The notes under the pieces were generated by a model. The model did no database searches and was not told the origin of the DNA. It saw nothing but the letters and a program-made list of their open reading frames with translations. The position numbers and the translations under genes are program-made. DNA of 64,000 nt from Amycolatopsis endophytica (lineage in GTDB: Bacteria > Actinomycetota > Actinomycetes > Mycobacteriales > Pseudonocardiaceae). Location of the stretch: positions 1,302,001 through 1,366,000 of the forward strand of contig NZ_JACCFK010000001.1 in NCBI RefSeq assembly GCF_013410405.1, given 5' to 3'. Below are positions 28,349-36,147 of this stretch, piece by piece; positions within the stretch are counted from its first letter, which is position 1, and each line of letters begins with the position of its first letter.

Positions 28349-29272
28349 GTGCATGACGCCCAGGTTTCCGAGCTGTTCGACCCGTCCGTCTGGACCGAAA
28401 TCGAGGGTTTCGGTTTCACCGACATCACCTACCACCGTTCCGTCGAGGCCCGCTCCGGCAAACGCGTCGTGCGCGTCGCGTTCGACCGCCCCGAGGTTCG
28501 TAACGCCTTCCGCCCGCACACCGTCGACGAGCTGTACCGCGCTCTGGACCACGCGCGGATGAGCTCCGATGTCGGCTGTGTCCTGCTGACGGGGAACGGT
28601 CCCTCGCCCAAGGACGGTGGGTGGGCGTTTTGCTCCGGTGGTGACCAGCGTATTCGCGGTCGGTCCGGCTATCAGTACGCGAGCGGCGAGACCTCCGACA
28701 CGGTCGACCCGGCGCGGGCGGGCCGCCTGCACATCCTGGAGGTCCAGCGGCTGATCCGGTTCATGCCGAAGGTCGTGGTCGCGGTGGTGCCGGGCTGGGC
28801 CGCGGGCGGCGGGCACTCGCTGCACGTGGTGTGCGACCTCACGCTCGCCTCGGCCGAGCACGCGCGCTTCAAGCAGACCGACGCCGACGTGGGTTCGTTC
28901 GACGGCGGGTTCGGCTCGGCGTACCTGGCGCGCCAGGTGGGGCAGAAGTTCGCGCGGGAGATCTTCTTCCTGGGCCGCGACTACACCGCCGAGCAGATGC
29001 ACCACATGGGGGCGGTCAACGCGGTCGTGCCGCACGCCTCGTTGGAGGCGGAGGCGCTGCAGTGGGGCTGGGAAATCCTCGGCAAATCCCCGACCGCGCA
29101 GCGGATGCTCAAATACTCGTTCAACCTGATCGACGACGGGCTCGTCGGACAGCAGGTCTTCGCGGGCGAAACCACCCGTCTGGCCTACATGCAGGACGAG
29201 GCGGTCGAGGGGCGGGACGCCTTCCTGCAGAAGCGGGACCCCGACTGGTCCGGGTTTCCTTACTACTACTGA
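28349..29272 (+). CDS. menB: 1,4-dihydroxy-2-naphthoyl-CoA synthase
   Basis: This 307-residue crotonase-fold enzyme closes the second ring of menaquinone from succinylbenzoyl-CoA. Visible: FDRPEVRNAFRPHTVDELYR, the oxyanion loop GWAFCSGGDQRIRG, VVPGWAAGGGHSLHVVCDLT, and the family end WSGFPYYY (MenB proteins end in a conserved aromatic run). I start at the GTG at 28349, which lies right after a -10 element. The longer open frame upstream is antisense to menD and not coding. Confidence 0.95.
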   Translation: MHDAQVSELFDPSVWTEIEGFGFTDITYHRSVEARSGKRVVRVAFDRPEVRNAFRPHTVDELYRALDHARMSSDVGCVLLTGNGPSPKDGGWAFCSGGDQRIRGRSGYQYASGETSDTVDPARAGRLHILEVQRLIRFMPKVVVAVVPGWAAGGGHSLHVVCDLTLASAEHARFKQTDADVGSFDGGFGSAYLARQVGQKFAREIFFLGRDYTAEQMHHMGAVNAVVPHASLEAEALQWGWEILGKSPTAQRMLKYSFNLIDDGLVGQQVFAGETTRLAYMQDEAVEGRDAFLQKRDPDWSGFPYYY

Positions 29273-29315
29273 CGTGCGGCGGGGATAGCTTGCGCGTGGC
29301 GACCACCCGAACGGA

Positions 29316-29952
29316 CTAAACCGGCAGGCCCGCCCGGTAGGCGATGCCACGCAGCTGCCGGCCGACGGCATCATCCTTGGTCTTCGTGAGCACCTCACCG
29401 ATCACCGAGATCGTGACCGGGCGCCGCAGGACGTGCGCGGGTGGGAGCAGCTCCGCGCGCCGGATCATCCGCACCGCCTCATCGCGGCGTTTCGAGGGCC
29501 TGGCCAACGCGGGCCCTCGCCCTGCGTTCGGCCGGATCCTCTGCGCCACCGACACGAGGGACGAAGCCAGCGCCAGCGAACCGGACAGCTGCAATTCGTC
29601 CCGATCGACCAGTGGCAACTCCACCGCCTGGAGGGCGCGTGACGCCACGTCGAAGCATCCGGCGGCAGGCAGTCCGAGCGACGTGCCGCGCGCGACAGGC
29701 TCATCGAGCCGTTCGGCGGCCTGCCGCGCGATCCGGCTCGCCTGGCGGGCCGGGTCCACGGTGGTCGCCCGGTGCCACGTCGAGGGCGCCGGCCAGCGCG
29801 ACGATCAGGGATCGGCGGTCGAGCGCCCGGTCACCGGATTCGAGCCGGGACAGGTACGACGGGGAAATCCCCGTGAGCCCGGCGACGACGGCGAGGGACT
29901 TTCCACGGGCGTGACGGATTCGCCGCAACGTCGAACCGGTCCCCGAGGGCAC
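29316..29952 (-). pseudogene. Decayed XRE-family regulator (frameshifted)
   Basis: From a GTG at 29952, an XRE helix-turn-helix (GTGSTLRRIRHARGKSLAVV, then GLTGISPSYLSRLESGDR) runs about 60 residues, then the frame breaks into Pro/Gly/Arg-rich sequence and stops at 29701. A second frame, usable from about 29770 to 29316, carries a plausible continuation (DPARQASRIARQAAERLDEP) and ends with DAVGRQLRGIAYRAGLPV, a C-terminus typical of this regulator family. One shift near 29755-29775 would join them into about 210 residues. This is shorter than full-length relatives, so an internal deletion is also likely. It could be a sequencing error, but the short length argues for decay. Confidence 0.6.
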
Positions 29953-30007
29953 CGCACCCCCTCCACGAGAACGCGGGCGTGGCGGGTCCTCCCAGGGTAG
30001 CGGCGTC

Positions 30008-30013
30008 TACGCT
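30008..30013 (+). promoter_or_regulatory. menE: Predicted -10 element of a leaderless menE transcript
   Basis: TACGCT lies 8 bases before the menE GTG with no ribosome binding site between, the same arrangement as at menB. No convincing -35 element is seen. Confidence 0.4.
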
Positions 30014-30021
30014 CGACAACC

Positions 30022-31170
30022 GTGCGTGAAGTGTGGCTGCGGGGTCCGGAATCGGTCGACGAGCTGGCCGGGGCGGTCGCCGCGGCGCTCGACGGGGGTG
30101 ACGCGGTCCTGCCCCTCGACGGCGGCGATCCGAAGGCTTCCGCGCTGCTCGCGGGGATGCGGCCGGACCAGCCGGTGGAACCGGGGACCGCGGTGATCAT
30201 CGCGACGTCCGGGTCCACCGGGGAGCCCAAGGGCGTCCTGCTGTCCGCGGAGGCGCTACGGGCCTCGGCGACCGCCACGCACGCCCGGCTCGGGGGGCCG
30301 GGGCGCTGGTTGCTCGCCACCCCGGCGAACTACATCGGCGGCCTGCAGGTGCTGGTCCGGTCGATGGTCGCCGGGCAGCCGTTCGCGGTCCTGCCGCCGG
30401 GGCCGTTCCGGGCGGAACGCTTCGCCGAGGCCGCGCGGCCGGTGCTCGCCGGGGACGGGCCGCGCTACACCGCGATGGTCCCGACCCAGCTCACCCGCCT
30501 ACTCGACGCGGGCGGCGCCGGCCTGGACGCGGCCCGCGCGTTCGACGCGATCATCATCGGCGCCGCCGCCACGACCCCGGCCCTGGGCGCCCGCGCCGGA
30601 GAAGCAGGCGTGCGGATCGTCCCGGCGTATGGGATGAGCGAGACGGCCAGCGGCTGCGTCTACGACGGCGTCCCGCTCGACGGGGTCGACGTGCGCATCG
30701 CCGACGACGGCCGCGTCCTGCTCACCGGGCCCGTTCTCACTCACGGCTACCGCCTGCGGCCCGACCTCACCGCGGACGCCTTCGACGGGAAATGGTTCCG
30801 CACCGGCGACCGCGGACGGTTCGGCGGCGGGCGCCTCGAAGTGCTCGGCCGCATGGACGACGTGATCAACACCGGCGGCGTCAAGGTGTCCGCCGCCGCG
30901 GTGGAACGCCTGATCACAGCCCTGCCCGGAGTACGGGAATCATGCGTCGTGGGTCTGCCGGACCCCGAATGGGGGCAGATCGTGGCTGCCGCGGTCATCC
31001 CCGAGGGTGACGGGCCCAGCGTCGACGACCTCCGGACCGCGGTCCGGTCCGAGGCCGGGGCGGCAGCCGTGCCGAAGCGAGTCGAGTTCGTTACCACACT
31101 CCCGCTCCGCGGGCCCGGCAAAATCGACCGGACGGCGGTCGCGGAGCAGATTTTTCCCCCGGTTGGTTGA
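30022..31170 (+). CDS. menE: o-Succinylbenzoate-CoA ligase
   Basis: This 382-residue ANL-superfamily adenylating enzyme activates o-succinylbenzoate for MenB. Motifs: the P-loop AVIIATSGSTGEPKGVLLS (residues 57-75), YGMSETASGCVYDG, WFRTGDRGRF, LGRMDDVINTGGVKV, and the C-terminal catalytic Lys in GPGKIDRTAV. At 382 residues it is shorter than E. coli MenE (about 450) because the N-terminal part is reduced, as in M. tuberculosis. It stands between menB and menA. Confidence 0.94.
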   Translation: MREVWLRGPESVDELAGAVAAALDGGDAVLPLDGGDPKASALLAGMRPDQPVEPGTAVIIATSGSTGEPKGVLLSAEALRASATATHARLGGPGRWLLATPANYIGGLQVLVRSMVAGQPFAVLPPGPFRAERFAEAARPVLAGDGPRYTAMVPTQLTRLLDAGGAGLDAARAFDAIIIGAAATTPALGARAGEAGVRIVPAYGMSETASGCVYDGVPLDGVDVRIADDGRVLLTGPVLTHGYRLRPDLTADAFDGKWFRTGDRGRFGGGRLEVLGRMDDVINTGGVKVSAAAVERLITALPGVRESCVVGLPDPEWGQIVAAAVIPEGDGPSVDDLRTAVRSEAGAAAVPKRVEFVTTLPLRGPGKIDRTAVAEQIFPPVG

Positions 31171-31201
31171 CACAGCGCGCGGACCGCTTTTCAGTTAGCC
31201 C

Positions 31202-31342
31202 ATGATCTCGCTCAAACGTTTCCTGGTCGCGGCGGTAGGAGCCGCCCTCGCCGTCCTCACGGTGACCGGCACCGCGGCGGCCGGACCGCCCCAGCCGGAC
31301 TCCGGCACCCTCACCTGGTCCGTCCCGGTCACCGGGGAGTAG
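31202..31342 (+). CDS. Small secreted peptide (46 residues)
   Basis: ATG at 31202 to TAG at 31342. The product starts [20 protein letters not shown], a textbook signal peptide (Lys-Arg, Ala/Val/Leu core, A-A-A-G cleavage site near residue 27). It leaves a mature piece of about 18 residues ([18 protein letters not shown]). No ribosome binding site is obvious. It lies between menE and menA on the same strand. It may be the remnant of a longer secreted protein truncated by an early stop. Function unknown. Confidence 0.45.
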   Translation: MISLKRFLVAAVGAALAVLTVTGTAAAGPPQPDSGTLTWSVPVTGE

Positions 31343-31365
31343 GCGCGCTCGACGAGAATGCAGTC

Positions 31366-32238
31366 ATGGCGACTGTGACCGAATGGATCGAGGGTGCCCG
31401 TCCCCGCACGCTGCCGAACGCGGTGGCACCGGTGGTGGCGGGCGTGGGGGCGACGGTCCAGCTGGGGGCCTTCTCCTGGTGGCAGTCGGTGCTCGCGCTC
31501 CTCGTGGCGCTCGCGCTGATCATCGGCGTCAACTTCGCCAACGACTACTCCGACGGCATCCGCGGCACCGACGCCGACCGGGTCGGGCCGCTGCGCCTGG
31601 TCGGATCCGGTGCCGCGGCGCCCAAACTCGTGCTGACCGCGGCACTGACCTGCTTCGCCGTCGCCGGGGTCACCGGGCTCGTCCTGGTCGCGGTCACCGG
31701 GCGGTGGTGGCTGCTCGCGATGGGCGCCGCGTGCATCCTCGGCGCCTGGTTCTACACCGGCGGCCGCAAACCCTACGGCTACGCGGGGCTCGGCGAGCTC
31801 GCGGTGTTCATCTTCTTCGGCCTGGCCGCCGTGCTCGGAACCGTGTACGTGCAGGCCGGGACCATCAGCTGGGAGGCGCTCGGCGCCGCGGTGGCGGTCG
31901 GATGCTTCTCGATGGCCGTGCTCGTGGCCAACAACCTCCGGGACATCCCGACCGACCGGGTGGCGGGCAAGGTGACGCTCGCCGTCCGTCTGGGTGACGG
32001 CGGCACCCGCCGGTTGTACCTGGCGCTGATCGCGGTGCCCTACGTCGTTTCGGTGCTGCTCGGGGTCTGGCACCCGTGGGTGTTGATCGCGCTGGTCACG
32101 GCGCCGATGTTCGTGGTGCCGGTGCGGGCCATCACCAGTGGTGGGACCGGGCCGCGGCTGATTCCCGTGTTGAAGGACACCGGGCTGGCGATGCTGGCCT
32201 GGTCGGTGCTGACCGCGGTGGGGCTGGGGGTTTCTTAG
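31366..32238 (+). CDS. menA: 1,4-dihydroxy-2-naphthoate polyprenyltransferase
   Basis: This 290-residue UbiA-superfamily integral membrane enzyme attaches the isoprenoid tail to dihydroxynaphthoate, making demethylmenaquinone. The two Asp-rich motifs are [14 protein letters not shown] (near residue 55) and [14 protein letters not shown] (near 188). Eight to nine hydrophobic segments are visible. It is the substrate-supplying step for MenG in this window. Confidence 0.95.
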   Translation: MATVTEWIEGARPRTLPNAVAPVVAGVGATVQLGAFSWWQSVLALLVALALIIGVNFANDYSDGIRGTDADRVGPLRLVGSGAAAPKLVLTAALTCFAVAGVTGLVLVAVTGRWWLLAMGAACILGAWFYTGGRKPYGYAGLGELAVFIFFGLAAVLGTVYVQAGTISWEALGAAVAVGCFSMAVLVANNLRDIPTDRVAGKVTLAVRLGDGGTRRLYLALIAVPYVVSVLLGVWHPWVLIALVTAPMFVVPVRAITSGGTGPRLIPVLKDTGLAMLAWSVLTAVGLGVS

Positions 32239-32345
32239 GCTCTGGCTCTGGCTCTGGCGCTACGCGGGTTTTGCGCTACGCGCGTATCCAGGGCACCGGG
32301 CTTCGCTTCGCTACGCCCGGGCCGAGCGCTTCGCGCCGGCGTTGT

Positions 32346-32400
32346 CCCTCCCGGACCCGATCTTTCAGTGTCTTTGGCGGGGGATCGGGTTGCGGGAGGG
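32346..32400. terminator. Long hairpin between convergent menA and cds1-like genes
   Basis: CCCTCCCG (32346-32353) pairs with CGGGAGGG (32393-32400). Just inside, ACCCGATC (32355-32362) pairs with GATCGGGT (32383-32390), giving 16 base pairs with a small internal loop. A second stem CCGGGC/GCCCGG (32296-32301 with 32315-32320) precedes it. The genes on both sides point here, so a two-way terminator is likely. The rest of 32239-32485 holds simple repeats (GGCTCT three times, GCGCTACGCG twice) and no gene. Confidence 0.6.
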
Positions 32401-32485
32401 GGCTGGTTCGGGGGTGGGTCGCCTTGCGTTGCCGGGTGGCGGTTTCGTGGGGGTTGCGTGCGTGAGCGCGTGAGGTCTGCGTCGG

Positions 32486-33559
32486 CTAAGGGGTCCACTT
32501 GCCGGTGTCGAGGAAGCGTTCCATGCGGGCCATGTGCGGGTCGAGGTCGAAGCCCTGGCCGGTGATCCACGCGTCGTTGTAGTAGGTGTGCGCGTAGCGT
32601 TCGCCGCCGTCGCAGATGAGGGTCACCACGCTGCCCACCTGGCCCGCTTCGAGCATTCCCGCGATGATCTCGAAGGCCGCGTACAGCGCGGTGCCGGTCG
32701 AGCCGCCCGCCCAGTGGCCGGTGCGTTCCCGCAACAACCTGATCGCGGCCATCGACGCGGCGTCGGGGACCTGGATCATGTGGTCGATCACCGTCGGCAC
32801 GAAACTCGGCTCCACGCGCGGCCTGCCGATGCCTTCGATGCGTGAGGGCATGCCCGTGGTGTAGTCCATCGCGCCGGTTTCCCACGCACCATAGAACGAC
32901 GAGTTCTCCGGGTCGGCCACCGCGATTTTCGTGGTGTGCCTGCGATAACGCACGTACCGGCCGAAGGTCGCGCTCGTCCCGCCCGTGCCCGCGCCCACGA
33001 CGATCCAGGATGGCACCGGATGCCGTTCGGCGCGCATCTGGGCGAACACCGACTCCGCGATGTTGTTGTTGCCGCGCCAGTCGGTCGCGCGCTCGGCGTA
33101 GGTGAACTGGTCCAGATAGTGCCCACCGCACTCGGCGGCGAGCCGTTCGGCCTCCGTGTACATCGCGGACGGAATGTCGACGAAGTGACACCGGCCGCCG
33201 TAGAACTCGATCAGCTCGATTTTCTCCCGGCTGGTGCGGCGCGGCACCACCGTGACGAACTCCAGGCCGAGCATGCGGGCGAAGTACGCCTCGGACACCG
33301 CGGTCGACCCGCTGGACGCCTCGATCAACGTCGTGTCCGGGCCGATCTGCCCGTTGACCAGCGCATACAACAACAGCGACCGGGCCAGCCGGTGCTTGAG
33401 CGAGCCCGTCGGGTGCACCGACTCGTCCTTCAAGTACAGGTCCACGCCCCACTCGGGCGGCAGCGGGAAGCAGTGCAGGTGGGTGTCGGCGCTGCGGTTG
33501 GCGTCGGCCTCGATGAGGCGGATCGCCTCACGCACCCACGCCCTACTCGTCGGCGGCAT
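32486..33559 (-). CDS. PLP-dependent cysteine-synthase-family enzyme (Cds1-like)
   Basis: This 357-residue fold-type II PLP enzyme has Lys55 in [13 protein letters not shown] as the likely Schiff-base lysine, the SSGST phosphate/substrate loop ([18 protein letters not shown]), and a glycine-rich [14 protein letters not shown] loop for PLP phosphate. The overall pattern resembles M. tuberculosis Cds1 (Rv3684), a cysteine desulfhydrase releasing H2S, pyruvate and ammonia. A cysteine or cystathionine synthase role is possible. I start at the ATG at 33559, which overlaps the DUF4229 gene by 17 bases. Confidence 0.85.
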   Translation of the reverse strand: MPPTSRAWVREAIRLIEADANRSADTHLHCFPLPPEWGVDLYLKDESVHPTGSLKHRLARSLLLYALVNGQIGPDTTLIEASSGSTAVSEAYFARMLGLEFVTVVPRRTSREKIELIEFYGGRCHFVDIPSAMYTEAERLAAECGGHYLDQFTYAERATDWRGNNNIAESVFAQMRAERHPVPSWIVVGAGTGGTSATFGRYVRYRRHTTKIAVADPENSSFYGAWETGAMDYTTGMPSRIEGIGRPRVEPSFVPTVIDHMIQVPDAASMAAIRLLRERTGHWAGGSTGTALYAAFEIIAGMLEAGQVGSVVTLICDGGERYAHTYYNDAWITGQGFDLDPHMARMERFLDTGKWTP

Positions 33560-33824
33560 CCTCGCCCCGCAACTGGGCACGCAGCTTCGCCCGCTCACGG
33601 GCCCGGTGCTCGTTGCGCACCGCGAGACCGGCGGTGACCCGCGCGTTCAGCCCGCGGAACGCGAGCAGCCCGACCGGCAGGCCCACCACCACACCGACGG
33701 CGACGGCGACCAGCAACGGCACCTTCACCAGGACGAGCACGACCGCCACGACGACGACCAGCCCGAACCGCGCGAGGAGGTAAAGCGTCAGGTCGCGGCC
33801 CAGATGAGTCCGAGTCTCGCTCAC
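33543..33824 (-). CDS. DUF4229 small membrane protein
   Basis: This 93-residue protein has two adjacent hydrophobic segments ([20 protein letters not shown] and [20 protein letters not shown]) and a basic, charged C-terminal tail rich in Arg and Glu. This matches the actinobacterial DUF4229 family. Function unknown. It lies 11 bases after the Lrp-type regulator gene and overlaps the PLP enzyme, so the three form one unit. Confidence 0.75.
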   Translation of the reverse strand: MSETRTHLGRDLTLYLLARFGLVVVVAVVLVLVKVPLLVAVAVGVVVGLPVGLLAFRGLNARVTAGLAVRNEHRARERAKLRAQLRGEDAADE

Positions 33825-33835
33825 GTCTGCCGAGC

Positions 33836-34309
33836 CTACGCGCCGCCCGGTGGCGGATCTTCGAGCACCGTGTTGTTCGGACGGCCCTCGAACCGCGTCG
33901 ACAGCACCACCGTGGTCCGCGTGCGCGCCACCCCGCCGATGCGGCGCAGGCGGCCCAGCGTGTGCTCCAGCTCGTCGACCGTCGGCACCCGGACCTTGAC
34001 CACGAACGCCTCGTCACCGGCCACCGCGTAGCAGCTTTCGACCTCGTCGAGGGTGCCCAGCTCGTCGGCGACCTCGTTGTCGTCGGCGGACTCGGTGGGC
34101 TGGATCCCGACCAGCGCCGTCACGCCAAGGCCGACCGTGCTCGGGTTCACCGTCGCGTGGTACCCCGTGATCACACCGGCCGCTTCGAGCTTGCCGACGC
34201 GCTCGTGCACGGACGACGCGGACAGGCCCACGGTTCTGCCCAGCTCCGCATAGGTGGCCCGGCCGTTCAGGCGCAGCGCGGCGATGATCTTGCGATCCAG
34301 GGAGTCCAC
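33836..34309 (-). CDS. Lrp/AsnC-family transcriptional regulator
   Basis: This roughly 157-residue protein has an N-terminal winged helix-turn-helix (DSLDRKIIAALRLNGRATYA, then ELGRTVGLSASSVHERVGKL) and a C-terminal RAM/AsnC ligand domain (residues 65-145). I prefer the GTG at 34309 because it puts MDSLDRK at the N-terminus; an ATG at 34339 would add ten residues. Family members sense amino acids. Next to a cysteine-handling enzyme, cysteine or another amino acid is a guess. It is divergent from bldC. Confidence 0.88.
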   Translation of the reverse strand: MDSLDRKIIAALRLNGRATYAELGRTVGLSASSVHERVGKLEAAGVITGYHATVNPSTVGLGVTALVGIQPTESADDNEVADELGTLDEVESCYAVAGDEAFVVKVRVPTVDELEHTLGRLRRIGGVARTRTTVVLSTRFEGRPNNTVLEDPPPGGA

Positions 34310-34470
34310 GACGACCAGCCTAGGCGGCCCTTTACCCAACGGCGGCGGACGCCGCGCGGGGGCATACTTAGCGTCCGCAAGCTGGGCGTTTTGTCCATTA
34401 CTTACCCTTTACTCTTCGACAACCGTTCGAGTACCTGGCGGGTGAGATGCCACGATTGCGCCGTTGAGTG

Positions 34471-34493
34471 AACCGGGGTTTCGACCTCCGGTT
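34471..34493. promoter_or_regulatory. Inverted repeat upstream of bldC
   Basis: AACCGG (34471-34476) and CCGGTT (34488-34493) form a perfect dyad with an 11-base spacer, 30 bases before the bldC ATG. It may be an operator or an mRNA hairpin before the GGAGG ribosome site (34511-34515). Confidence 0.35.
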
Positions 34494-34522
34494 TAGCAGG
34501 TTGGTCGTGAAGGAGGCGGAAA

Positions 34523-34732
34523 ATGACCGCGAGCACGGGAGGGCGCCTGCTGACGCCCGGCGAAGTCGCCGCGTTGTTCAGGGTGGACCCGAAGACCGTG
34601 ACCCGGTGGGCGACCGCGGGCCGCATCGGCTCGATCCGCACCCCGGGTGGGCACCGGCGCTTCCGGGAGACCGAAGTCAACGCCCTGCTGGCCGAGCTCA
34701 CCACGGACGCCAACGAGCCGTCCCGCGTCTGA
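34523..34732 (+). CDS. bldC: BldC, MerR-like developmental DNA-binding protein
   Basis: This 69-residue protein consists almost entirely of one winged-helix MerR-type domain: LLTPGEVAALFRVDPKTVTR, WATAGRIGSIRTPGGHRRFR. It closely follows Streptomyces BldC, which binds direct repeats head-to-tail and controls the timing of vegetative growth and sporulation genes. A GGAGG lies 7 bases upstream of the ATG. In non-sporulating actinobacteria it is still widely kept; its targets here are unknown. Confidence 0.93.
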   Translation: MTASTGGRLLTPGEVAALFRVDPKTVTRWATAGRIGSIRTPGGHRRFRETEVNALLAELTTDANEPSRV

Positions 34733-34745
34733 GCACGAAGCGAGA

Positions 34746-34782
34746 CCCCGCGGACCGGCGCGACAGGCCGGGACCCGCGGGG
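34746..34782 (+). terminator. Hairpin terminator after bldC
   Basis: CCCCGCGG (34746-34753) pairs with CCGCGGGG (34775-34782), with further CCGG/CCGG pairing inside. It begins 14 bases after the bldC stop. There is no T tract, as is common for actinobacterial terminators. Confidence 0.5.
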
Positions 34783-34868
34783 CCCGAGCGCGTCAACCGG
34801 AACTCACAGCGGAGGGGTTACCCTCGGTTGAAGCAGTTCCGCGCCAACGCACTCGGAAGGGAGCGGGC

Positions 34869-35042
34869 ATGATCTACCTGCTCGCAGCGATCGGAGCGCT
34901 CACCATCGCTGTCCTGTTGTGGCGAGCCTTCGGCCCCGAACGCGTCGGGGTGGCCTCGCGCACCCCCGTGGCGCCCGACGACGACCCCGACTTCCTGCGC
35001 AAACTCGGTGAGCAGCAGCCGAAGAAGTCCGAAGACGACTGA
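34869..35042 (+). CDS. Small single-span membrane protein
   Basis: This 57-residue protein has one N-terminal membrane helix (MIYLLAAIGALTIAVLLWRA) followed by an acidic, Lys-rich cytoplasmic tail (DDDPDFLRKLGEQQPKKSED). GGAAGGGAG lies just before the ATG. It ends one base before the convergent ATPase gene stop. Function unknown; short anchored tails like this sometimes recruit partner proteins. Confidence 0.7.
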   Translation: MIYLLAAIGALTIAVLLWRAFGPERVGVASRTPVAPDDDPDFLRKLGEQQPKKSEDD

Positions 35043-35043
35043 C

Positions 35044-36147
35044 CTACCGTTTACCCGGGAACGCGTCCGCCATCGTCGCGGCGAGTTCCAGGAGCGCCAG
35101 CCGCGTCTCGGGGGTCAGGCGCTCCAGTTCGATCTCCGCGCCCTCTTCCAGGTGCGGGTCGAACGGGATCCGGCAGACCGCGCGGGTCCGGGCCGCGAAG
35201 TGGGCGGCCAGCTTGTCCAGGTCCACCGAACCCGCCCTGGGCCGCACCGAGTTGATCACGGTGATCGAGCGTTTCACCAGGTCGCCGTAGCCGTGGGCGT
35301 CCAGCCAGTCCAAGGTGGCCGACGCGCTGCGCGAACCGTCCACCGAGCCCGACGAGACCACGACCAGTGAGTCGGCCGCGTCCAGGACGCCCTTCATCGC
35401 CGAATGCATCAGACCGGTGCCGCAGTCGGTGAGCACGATGTTGTAGAAGTGCTCCAGCACGTTCACCGCACGCAGGTAGTCGCCCTCGGAGAACGCCTCC
35501 GACACCGCCGGGTCCTGCTCGCTGGCGAGGATCTCCAGCCTGCTGGCGCCCTGTGAGGTGTAGGCCCGCACGTCGCTGTAGCGCGTGATCTTGTCCGCGT
35601 CCCGCAGCAGGTGCCGCACCGTCGCGGTGGTCTCGATCGGGATCTTCTGCGACAGCGTGCCGCGGTCCGGGTTGGCGTCCACCGCGATCACCCGGTCCCC
35701 CCGCAGCGCGGCGAACGTCGAGCCGAGCGTGGTGGTGATGGTGGTCTTGCCGACACCGCCCTTGAGGCTCAGCATCGCGATCCGGAAACACCCGCGCAGC
35801 GGCTGGTTCACGCGCGCGACCAGCTCGCGCTGACGCTGTTCGAGCGGGCTCTCCCCCGGGTTGATCAGCTTGCCGGAGGCGACGTAGACGGCCTTGCGCC
35901 AACCCGACTGGGGCACGCGCTTCGGCGGCCGCACCGCCCGCTCCGGCGCGGCGTGACGCGGCCGGGACGGTTGCGGGAGGGGCGGATAGGGGTACTGCTG
36001 CGGTTGCCCGTACTGCTGCTGCAGCGGGGGCAGGTTGGGGTCGTAGCCGGGCTGCGGCGGTCGCTGCGGGGGCGGTTGCGCCGGGTGCGAGCTGGAGTCG
36101 GTGCGTTCGTCGGAGAAGTAGGACTCGGGCTCTCGCGGCTCGGTCAT
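35044..36147 (-). CDS. MinD/ParA-type ATPase with Pro/Gln-rich N-terminus (EspI-like)
   Basis: This 367-residue protein has a disordered Pro/Gln-rich N-terminal region (residues 20-65) and a linker SGWRKAVYVASGKLINPGES. A SIMIBI ATPase domain follows, with the deviant Walker A KGGVGKTT at 129-136 and a switch region around VVVSSGSVDGSRSASATLDW. This order (Pro-rich tail, GWRK linker, MinD domain) resembles EspI of ESX-1 type VII secretion, but no other ESX genes are here. The ATG at 36147 shares one base with the ccsB stop, placing it at the end of the cytochrome c maturation operon. Its role there is unknown. Confidence 0.8.
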   Translation of the reverse strand: MTEPREPESYFSDERTDSSSHPAQPPPQRPPQPGYDPNLPPLQQQYGQPQQYPYPPLPQPSRPRHAAPERAVRPPKRVPQSGWRKAVYVASGKLINPGESPLEQRQRELVARVNQPLRGCFRIAMLSLKGGVGKTTITTTLGSTFAALRGDRVIAVDANPDRGTLSQKIPIETTATVRHLLRDADKITRYSDVRAYTSQGASRLEILASEQDPAVSEAFSEGDYLRAVNVLEHFYNIVLTDCGTGLMHSAMKGVLDAADSLVVVSSGSVDGSRSASATLDWLDAHGYGDLVKRSITVINSVRPRAGSVDLDKLAAHFAARTRAVCRIPFDPHLEEGAEIELERLTPETRLALLELAATMADAFPGKR

